Assembly: GCA_018812505.1 (NCBI GenBank) | Contig: JAHJDK010000017.1 | Coordinates: forward strand, 1 to 5,233 | Source of the DNA: Nanobdellota archaeon | GTDB lineage: Archaea; Nanobdellota; Nanobdellia; Woesearchaeales; GCA-2686295 | Direction: 5' to 3' | DNA: 5,233 bases | Shown: in pieces, positions 1 through 4,788 of the stretch | Numbering within the stretch: the stretch's first letter is position 1 | Layout: every line of letters starts with the position of its first letter | The notes under the pieces: generated by a model | What the model saw: the letters and a program-made list of their open reading frames with translations, nothing else | What the model was told of the DNA's origin: nothing | Database searches by the model: none | Program-made: the position numbers and the translations under genes

Positions 1-1931
1 ATCTCGTTAAATAATCTCTCTATTTCATTATATATTTGGCTTTTTTCTTTTTCAGAAAGGTTTTCGTAAATATTGATTATTTCAGAATACTTTTGTTTAC
101 AAACTTCTATCTGATCAAAATGCATTGCAATAAATAAGTTATACATCTGTTTTTTAATGTTAAAGATTCCTTGATCTCTTTTATTGATGGCTATTTCTTT
201 CTCTTCTTTTTTAATATCTTCTCTGTTAAATCTTGATGTTAAATGTATTAATTCTCTTATCTCTTCAATCATTAATAATAACTCAATTTTGCTTGGTTTT
301 ATTCTCTCAGTTTCGACTAGCACTATCTTTTTATGAAATGAAATTAATACATTGTTAAGCGGCTCTTTTATTTTTAATTCATTTATGTATTGTTTAAGCA
401 AATCCTCTGATATGCTTATGGGAGTTTTAAATATTTTAGACAAGTATTCTCTACCTATCATGCTAGAATCAATTAACTTCTTTTTTAGATTGTTTTTTGC
501 ATCTTTTTCTAGTTCAATAAGTGATTCTAAGATTTGTTTTTTATCTTCTTCAGATAATAATATTCTCTTACTGGTTTTGTGAGTAAAACTTAAGAGCATT
601 TTTATGACAGCACTATTAATCTGTTTTTGAAAGTATTTGTACACTAAGAGCAATGATAAGATAATAAGTACTAAGATTAGCAATAAACTTGAAATAATGG
701 TTTTTTGTTCTTTTATACTTCCAGGAATCTCTAGATTCTTGCAAGGAAGGCATGGTCCTCCACAATCAACACCTGTTTCTTCCTGATTTTGAATTCCATC
801 GTTACAGGTTGGCTCATAAACACAATCAATAGCAGTTATAGGCTTGTTATCTTGTGTTCCACAACCATTTAATTCAGTGCATTCTCTGGTTTGGATATTT
901 GCAGGTGTGCAAGCACTCCAATCAGTACACTCCCAGAATTCTTCACATTCAGGAGGAGGAACATATTCGCATTGTTCGATAACTTCATGAATAAAATAAT
1001 TAGGGTTGCAAGCATTAAGATCTATGCACGTTCTTGTTCTGGTTCCATTAAGAGTGCATTTAGTCCAAGGGTCGCATTCCCAATTTGAAACACAAATAGG
1101 TGTATAGGTTCCTCCACCACTGCCTCCACTTTCGCTGCTTGAGGTGTCACCTGAACCTTCTTCTGCAGTGCCACAGTCAACGCTTACAGTTATCGTGTTG
1201 CTAACAGCTGTTAATCCTCCATGATCTGTTGCTGTGAAAGTCAATGCTTGAGAATCACAAGTGGTTGATAATGCAAGAACATCACCGCTATTCAAAACAG
1301 TGATGACCATTCCTGAAACAGCATTATGAGTGAAAGTGAGCGTTTTTCTTTCAGGATCCTTAAAGTGACTGTTGAGACTGAATAATGCTACTTGTTGGTT
1401 TAAGGGAATAACTTTATCAGTTAACTGTTGACTTAAAAAAGGTTTATCATTATAATCATACACTTCAATCTGGTAATTTAGCGTACTCACAGCTCCACCA
1501 CAAATTGAATCTTCATAAACATCTAAATTTATGCTATGATTGCCTATGTAATCATAATAGTTCTCCCACATAGGAGGATATTCAAGTACACCTCTGTAAG
1601 TTCTAATAGTAATATATCCATCTGTGGTCATTGATAAAAAGCCAGGTGCTCCCGATGCTGAAAAAGTCATGTTTCCTCCATCAGGATCAGAAGCATTCAT
1701 TTCACAATATAACAAAACTCCTTCTCTTGTTCTATTAACACAGTTCATTGTTAGGTTTTCAGGAGCTCTATTGATGCATAAGGTTATTCTTGCTGAGTTT
1801 TGACTTATAGCTTTTGTAGAAACGGGTATGTGTATTGTGTTATGTACTTTTATTATGACATATCCACTTTGAATAAGTGATGAAAATATAATCACTAAAG
1901 ACAGTATTGTTAAATAGTTGTTATTCTTCAT
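1..1931 (-). CDS. Large single-pass surface protein with cadherin-like domains and thrombospondin-like repeats (C-terminus outside window)
   Basis: The frame opens at ATG 1931 and stays open for 643 codons to the left edge, so the C-terminus is missing. Domains read in order: hydrophobic signal segment at about residues 6-20; two cadherin/Ig-like sandwiches (about 55-160, with ASDPDGG, and 163-252, with FTATDHGGL); a Gly/Ser/Glu linker (255-275); two cysteine repeats of thrombospondin-1 style (about 280-321 and 329-370, each with WEC, then W-x-x-C, then R-x-C); a CNDGIQN...GVDCGGPC segment (376-394); a transmembrane helix (about 411-432); and a charged, mainly helical cytoplasmic part to 643. 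Many N-x-S/T sequons lie outside the membrane. It probably displays an adhesion or binding ectodomain linked to an intracellular helical module. Partner and ligand are unknown. The start is supported by a TATA box 23 bp upstream and no Shine-Dalgarno site, which suggests a leaderless mRNA. The coding call is firm; the function is only a class guess. Confidence 0.9.
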   Translation of the reverse strand, partial: MKNNNYLTILSLVIIFSSLIQSGYVIIKVHNTIHIPVSTKAISQNSARITLCINRAPENLTMNCVNRTREGVLLYCEMNASDPDGGNMTFSASGAPGFLSMTTDGYITIRTYRGVLEYPPMWENYYDYIGNHSINLDVYEDSICGGAVSTLNYQIEVYDYNDKPFLSQQLTDKVIPLNQQVALFSLNSHFKDPERKTLTFTHNAVSGMVITVLNSGDVLALSTTCDSQALTFTATDHGGLTAVSNTITVSVDCGTAEEGSGDTSSSESGGSGGGTYTPICVSNWECDPWTKCTLNGTRTRTCIDLNACNPNYFIHEVIEQCEYVPPPECEEFWECTDWSACTPANIQTRECTELNGCGTQDNKPITAIDCVYEPTCNDGIQNQEETGVDCGGPCLPCKNLEIPGSIKEQKTIISSLLLILVLIILSLLLVYKYFQKQINSAVIKMLLSFTHKTSKRILLSEEDKKQILESLIELEKDAKNNLKKKLIDSSMIGREYLSKIFKTPISISEDLLKQYINELKIKEPLNNVLISFHKKIVLVETERIKPSKIELLLMIEEIRELIHLTSRFNREDIKKEEKEIAINKRDQGIFNIKKQMYNLFIAMHFDQIEVCKQKYSEIINIYENLSEKEKSQIYNEIERLFNE

Positions 1932-1953
1932 CTGTTATTATAGTCCAAGAATG

Positions 1954-1965
1954 TCTATATAAAAA
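1954..1965 (-). promoter_or_regulatory. Archaeal TATA box for the large surface protein gene
   Basis: The minus strand reads TTTTTATATAGA here, in the 48-bp gap after the preceding gene. Its centre is about 28 bp upstream of ATG 1931. Since archaeal initiation usually falls about 25 bp downstream of the box centre, the mRNA would start at or within a few bases of the ATG, which agrees with the lack of a Shine-Dalgarno motif. The same TTTATATAGA core precedes the gene that begins near 3520. The promoter is inferred, not measured. Confidence 0.6.
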
Positions 1966-1979
1966 TTGTGTTTTTTACT

Positions 1980-2402
1980 TTAAATTCTAGTGTAATATGC
2001 TTTGATTATTCCAGTATAATTGTAAAACCTATTATTTTCCGCATATAGTGGCACGCTAACACTTACTCTGATTTCTTTTGCATTAGTAGGATTTAGAACA
2101 AAATTATTTTCTTCGACAGAAATCCAATCACTTTTTTCTCCTTTAATCTTAATTTTTATTTTTACTGGAAAATCAAATGTGTTTCTTAGCGATATAAATC
2201 TGGATCCAATTCCTCCAGGCATAATACCTCCGAACTTTATAGCATCTCTGTCCCCAACCAAACCTACGATGTCTTGTACACTGAAAGAATAATTTGAGGA
2301 TTCAGTTTTAACAACAAAGAAAAAAGAGTAATAAACAATTGTCAATGTTGCTGTAAGAAGAATTACTGATATTATTATTGTTAAAAGATTCTTTAAATTC
2401 AT
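1980..2402 (-). CDS. Membrane-anchored Ig-like (beta-sandwich) protein, 140 aa
   Basis: An N-terminal transmembrane segment (about residues 5-31) is followed by one compact domain of about 100 residues that should lie outside the cell. The domain has an FGGIMPGG turn (58-64), FISLRN (69-74), a DFPVKIKIK strand (77-85), SDWISV (91-96) and a C-terminal YTGIIK strand (129-134). This is the layout of archaeal Ig-like domains related in style to NEW3/MSP folds: a proline/glycine turn, an FPV strand, a residue-W-hydrophobic strand and a final GxI strand. There is no catalytic motif and no cysteine. Its ATG overlaps the stop of the upstream gene (ATGA), so the two are probably translationally coupled and may act together at the membrane. 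The stop is TAA. I do not recognise a named family; it could be an accessory subunit of the upstream surface protein. Confidence 0.85.
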   Translation of the reverse strand: MNLKNLLTIIISVILLTATLTIVYYSFFFVVKTESSNYSFSVQDIVGLVGDRDAIKFGGIMPGGIGSRFISLRNTFDFPVKIKIKIKGEKSDWISVEENNFVLNPTNAKEIRVSVSVPLYAENNRFYNYTGIIKAYYTRI

Positions 2403-3493
2403 TTTGCCCTTTTACGCTCAAAGAGTACCACTAAAACTATTAATATTAATACTATAATAACTAAGAACATCATCATTTCAGTACTAGTAATTGTTATGTT
2501 AAGAGGCTCCCTTATAGCAACACCTTCAACATTAATTACCCCTTCTATGGTTGTTTTTTCTTCATCAAAGTTGAGAGTAATCTTTAGATTATGGTCTCCT
2601 GATTTTGTATAAGTCAAATCTAAGTATCCAACAATCTTCTTTTTCTCGAAAGAATCTAATGTGTAACTTTGAGTTGCAGTTTGTTCTTCATCATCTATGA
2701 ATAGTTGTGCAAAAACATCATTTATTTTTCCTTTCCATTTGCTTTCAACATCAATTGTTATCTTGTTTATTTGACCTGCTGTGAAGTTGTTAGTGTAATT
2801 TGTTATCTCAACAAATAATGTTCCTATGTTGAATTTATTAGCTAATTTATCTGTTTCGCTCTCCCAAAAAATCTCTGCTTCAACATTGTATTGGCCAGGT
2901 TCTAAATCTGTAGTGTCAAACTCGAACTTAACAGTTTTTCTCTCAGCAGACTCTAGATTAAATTCTTCAACATTGAATGTTTTAGCAATTTTATGATCAT
3001 AATCAAATAATTTTACCGTCGCTTTAATTCCATACATTTTTTGTTTGGATAAGCTTTCTGCAACGAAGCTTCCTGTACAAATTTCGTTTTCATTAATGTT
3101 AGGAACGTTTAAACCTGAGAATCTAGCTTTTTTTTCATCGTACAGAACCATTATTCCTATATCTTTACGAGTTCTTGTTAAAGTGGAAATTCCTCCTGTT
3201 GATGGGGCAATCTCCCTTGCTCCAATATATATGTGATGAAGTCCTGCAGGTTCAATCTTTTCAGGCAGAGAAATAACTGCTGTGAATGTTTGTGAAGTTC
3301 CATGATCAACATGGTTAGTTATGGAAACATATTCTGCTAAGTCTCCTTCAATATATGGTTCTGCTTCGTATTTATATTTTGATATGGTGTATGATTTGGA
3401 AAAAGTTAGATATGGTTCAAATAAGATAGGATTTTCTTTTAAAGGAGAACTTGAAAGACCTATTGATAAAACACTATTTGAAAGAATAATCAT
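2399..3493 (-). CDS. Multi-domain beta-sandwich surface protein with C-terminal membrane anchor, 364 aa (start disrupted upstream)
   Basis: The clean reading frame starts at ATG 3493, with a short hydrophobic leader lacking basic residues. An N-terminal domain (about 20-120) contains GDLAEYVSI (50-58), a turn near EPAGLHH (81-87) and a final IGIMVLY strand (112-118). Two further sandwich domains follow (about 125-225 and 228-325). A transmembrane helix (about 341-358) and the basic tail ERKRAK close the protein, giving an outside ectodomain with a tiny cytoplasmic end. The design resembles, by architecture only, bacterial DUF916/DUF3324 surface-binding proteins. It ends with TGA overlapping the next gene's ATG, so the two form an operon. 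Upstream, the same frame continues to ATG 3520 but is broken by a TGA, so the native signal peptide may begin at 3520. Binding or scaffolding at the cell surface is inferred; no ligand can be named. Confidence 0.85.
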   Translation of the reverse strand: MIILSNSVLSIGLSSSPLKENPILFEPYLTFSKSYTISKYKYEAEPYIEGDLAEYVSITNHVDHGTSQTFTAVISLPEKIEPAGLHHIYIGAREIAPSTGGISTLTRTRKDIGIMVLYDEKKARFSGLNVPNINENEICTGSFVAESLSKQKMYGIKATVKLFDYDHKIAKTFNVEEFNLESAERKTVKFEFDTTDLEPGQYNVEAEIFWESETDKLANKFNIGTLFVEITNYTNNFTAGQINKITIDVESKWKGKINDVFAQLFIDDEEQTATQSYTLDSFEKKKIVGYLDLTYTKSGDHNLKITLNFDEEKTTIEGVINVEGVAIREPLNITITSTEMMMFLVIIVLILIVLVVLFERKRAK

Positions 3494-3520
3494 TCAAATT
3501 AAAAACATTAATTTTTTCAT
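3494..3520 (-). other. In-frame upstream start (MKKLMFLI) cut from the surface protein by a TGA codon
   Basis: In the frame of the downstream gene, ATG 3520 encodes MKKLMFLI and then meets TGA at 3494-3496, directly followed by the ATG at 3493. Joined, the two parts would give a textbook signal peptide: two lysines, then about 14 hydrophobic residues, then a small-residue region (NSVLS). Read from 3493 alone the leader has no positive charge. The TATA box at 3541-3550 fits an mRNA beginning at 3520. Possible explanations are a point mutation, a sequencing or assembly error, readthrough, or restart at the adjacent ATG. Confidence 0.65.
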
Positions 3521-3540
3521 AATCATTTTTTATAGTTACT

Positions 3541-3550
3541 TCTATATAAA
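3541..3550 (-). promoter_or_regulatory. Archaeal TATA box for the C-B operon
   Basis: The minus strand reads TTTATATAGA, the same core as before the gene starting at 1931, preceded by a long A/T stretch. The gap from box to ATG 3520 is 20 bp, close to the 22 bp gap at the other promoter, so a leaderless mRNA starting at about 3520 is expected. A second A/T box (TATAAAAAA, 3525-3533) is nearer and could instead serve ATG 3493 with a leader of roughly 10 bases. Confidence 0.6.
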
Positions 3551-3555
3551 TTTTT

Positions 3556-3733
3556 TTAAAATTTAGAACATGAAACTAAACATTCAATAAATTATTTCGT
3601 TTTCTAAATTGCAAAAGTCTGATAAAAAATCTATTTTAAGTTTTTTTTATTAATTAATCAAAGAAAATAACAAAATTCAAAAACTTTTAGTTTTTGTAAT
3701 TCACAGCAATTCCTTTGAAAATCGAATTTTGGG
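3556..3733. other. AT-rich intergenic spacer without a gene
   Basis: Most of the roughly 250-bp gap between the genes at 3520 and 3768 is very AT-rich and holds no credible coding frame on either strand. It contains A/T runs, a TTAATTAA palindrome near 3650-3657, the small hairpin at 3678-3696, and a weak AAAAT/ATTTT pair around 3718-3730. I see no tRNA, repeat array or conserved RNA fold. It probably serves only as the 3' end of one transcript and the upstream promoter region of the next. Confidence 0.6.
3678..3696. repeat. Small perfect inverted repeat in the intergenic gap
   Basis: CAAAAACT and AGTTTTTG form an 8-bp perfect stem around a 3-base loop (TTT on the plus strand). It is mostly A-T pairs with two G-C pairs, so it is weak. 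On the minus strand it is followed by T-rich sequence, so it could be a secondary 3'-end structure for the gene ending at 3768. Equally it could be a chance palindrome in AT-rich DNA or a binding site for a dimeric regulator. Confidence 0.35.
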
Positions 3734-3761
3734 ATTAACAACAACTTTGTTAATAAAAAAA
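3734..3761 (-). terminator. T-run terminator with adjacent hairpin after the sequon-rich surface protein gene
   Basis: Six bases after the TAA stop, the transcribed strand sense has a run of seven T (3755-3761), the usual archaeal intrinsic termination signal. It is immediately followed by an inverted repeat (ATTAACAA / TTGTTAAT, 3734-3754, 5-base loop). The order is T-run then hairpin, so this is not a bacterial-type terminator; the hairpin might instead protect the 3' end. The T-run role is inferred from archaeal practice. Confidence 0.55.
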
Positions 3762-3767
3762 TTGTTT

Positions 3768-4499
3768 TTACTGTGATGTTCCTGTGAGTGTTATTGTTGC
3801 AGTTTGATCAGCCGCGACTGCTAATCTTGGAACAACTAATCTTACATCAATAACGAATTCATCAGCAGCAGAGTCAAATCCAAATAGGTAATCTGGGCAG
3901 ATGACTGGGTCGTCTGTAGAAACAGATCTCCATGTGTGTTCTGGATCTCCGCCTGTATAGTTCCAATCGCATGAACCTGCAGTGTCATCAGATAAAGCAC
4001 TGCTGGTGCCTGTAGGTGTTCTTGCATTACTATCATTCATGATTCTTATTTGGAATTCAGGTGAAGGGGTTGCTCCTCCTATGAATGATGCTGCATTCTT
4101 ATCAAGATCCATATTAACTGTTAAGTTTGTGTTTCCTTGGTTTTGAACCCATATACCTGTATCTGCTTCTACACCTAGAGTTCTCCATTCGCCAACACAA
4201 CATTCGCTATCTGAGTAGTTTTTTCCTCCTGTTGAAGAGTTTGTCCACATAGTGCAATTGTCACAGGTTGAGTTTACATATCCATTGCCAAAGTCAATCA
4301 TGCTTCTCATGACTGTCATTATAGTTTCTTCAGTTATGTTTAGGGTAACGTATCCTTCATTGTTTTCGTCTGTTGCTCTACCAGTTATTCCTGTTAGTTG
4401 TATTTCTCCTAGTTTGTTAAGGCTTACTATTGTGCCTCCTAATGATACTATAATTGCTGCTACTAATAAAAGTGCCAATGATTTGTTTGTTTCTTCCAT
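3768..4499 (-). CDS. Sequon-rich, cysteine-containing cell-surface protein with N-terminal membrane segment, 243 aa
   Basis: A hydrophobic segment (about residues 8-27) is followed by ITGRA (38-42), a GYVTLNI strand (49-55) and a beta-rich ectodomain. Eight N-x-S/T sequons lie outside the membrane (Asn 54, 76, 81, 87, 94, 125, 155, 180), clustered at 76-94. Six cysteines (79, 82, 100, 101, 177, 201) could form disulfides. Other marks are a GIWVQNQGNTNLTVNMD segment (115-131), a CPDYLFGFD segment (201-209) and a final TATITLTGT strand (233-241). It looks like a glycosylated envelope component; an S-layer-like or abundant coat role is only inferred. A strong Shine-Dalgarno site (GGAGG, 7 bases before ATG) and a T-run just after the stop suggest high expression. 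Eleven bases separate it from the upstream small gene, whose N-terminal part it resembles. I do not recognise a named family. No pilin-type cleavage motif is seen. Confidence 0.9.
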   Translation of the reverse strand: MEETNKSLALLLVAAIIVSLGGTIVSLNKLGEIQLTGITGRATDENNEGYVTLNITEETIMTVMRSMIDFGNGYVNSTCDNCTMWTNSSTGGKNYSDSECCVGEWRTLGVEADTGIWVQNQGNTNLTVNMDLDKNAASFIGGATPSPEFQIRIMNDSNARTPTGTSSALSDDTAGSCDWNYTGGDPEHTWRSVSTDDPVICPDYLFGFDSAADEFVIDVRLVVPRLAVAADQTATITLTGTSQ

Positions 4500-4506
4500 T
4501 TTTTAT

Positions 4507-4511
4507 CCTCC
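4507..4511 (-). promoter_or_regulatory. Shine-Dalgarno site GGAGG for the 243-aa surface protein
   Basis: GGAGG sits 7 bases before ATG 4499 and its first base is the last base of the upstream gene's TAG stop. This fixes the start codon and indicates that the two genes are read from one mRNA, in contrast to the apparently leaderless genes starting near 1931 and 3520. Confidence 0.8.
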
Positions 4512-4744
4512 TATTCGGTTTTTCTTAATACTACACGTCCAGTTGCAGAAAATACTTCTGGTTCTTTTGGTGGGTCAATCGTTAGAATGACTTTACCACT
4601 TGTCTCAGCTTCTTTACTTACTTGTGGTGTTGTTAATCTAATACTATTTACTTCGTTAAGAACAGTCCATGTTCCCAGAAGAGATATGACAACCGTCAAA
4701 ACCACAAGAATTATTATTGTATTTTTCGAAATATCCTGACTCAT
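4511..4744 (-). CDS. Small membrane-anchored protein, 77 aa, sharing its N-terminal module with the next gene
   Basis: I place the start at ATG 4744 (MSQDISKN), not the in-frame ATG at 4756, because GAGG at 4751-4754 lies 6 bases before 4744 and would be coding if 4756 were used. A transmembrane helix (about residues 9-29) is followed by LNEVNSIRLT (29-38), a GKVILTI strand (50-56), a proline-rich stretch (PPKEPE, 58-63) and a short basic end (RKTE). No catalytic residues or cysteines are present. Residues 20-38 match residues 18-36 of the downstream 243-aa protein at 9 of 19 positions, followed in both by G-x-V-x-L-x-I. It therefore looks like a miniature relative without the ectodomain, perhaps a partner or assembly factor; that role is inferred. 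It shares an operon with the downstream gene. Confidence 0.8.
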   Translation of the reverse strand: MSQDISKNTIIILVVLTVVISLLGTWTVLNEVNSIRLTTPQVSKEAETSGKVILTIDPPKEPEVFSATGRVVLRKTE

Positions 4745-4750
4745 ATTAAA

Positions 4751-4754
4751 CCTC
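4751..4754 (-). promoter_or_regulatory. Shine-Dalgarno site GAGG deciding the start of the 77-aa gene
   Basis: GAGG, followed by TTTAAT and then ATG 4744, gives ideal 6-base spacing. The GAGG overlaps the alternative ATG at 4756 (ATGAGG), for which no upstream Shine-Dalgarno motif is visible. The downstream ATG is therefore preferred. Confidence 0.65.
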
Positions 4755-4788
4755 ATACTGTTTTATAAGATTATCATTGCAGTTAATA

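Noticed and set aside
352..1088. Plus-strand open frames at 352-582 and 891-1088
   Set aside because: Both lie opposite the long minus-strand surface protein frame, which is continuous, has clear domains and its own promoter. The plus frames show no ribosome site or protein-like composition.
3494..3496. TGA as selenocysteine or as a reassigned Trp codon
   Set aside because: Selenocysteine in a signal peptide core makes no functional sense, and no clear SECIS-like structure is visible. Reassignment is disfavoured because the other frames have no in-frame TGA and use TGG for Trp.
3045..3566. Plus-strand open frames at 3045-3236 and 3321-3566
   Set aside because: They are antisense to the 364-aa gene and its promoter, and show no motif or ribosome site.
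3768..4499. Archaeal pilin or archaellin identity for the 243-aa protein
   Set aside because: There is no basic residue plus Gly/Ala prepilin cleavage motif before the hydrophobic segment, and the cysteine and sequon pattern is not pilin-like.
3842..4590. Frames at 3842-4036 (minus, other frame) and 4252-4590 (plus)
   Set aside because: They overlap the well-supported 243-aa and 77-aa genes in other frames, and look like shadows of their codon pattern.
4761..4768. TTATAAAA as the promoter of the 77-aa gene
   Set aside because: It is only about 20 bp from ATG 4744, so initiation would fall at or past the start codon and leave out the ribosome site. The box at 4790-4797 fits better, though a role for this one is not excluded.
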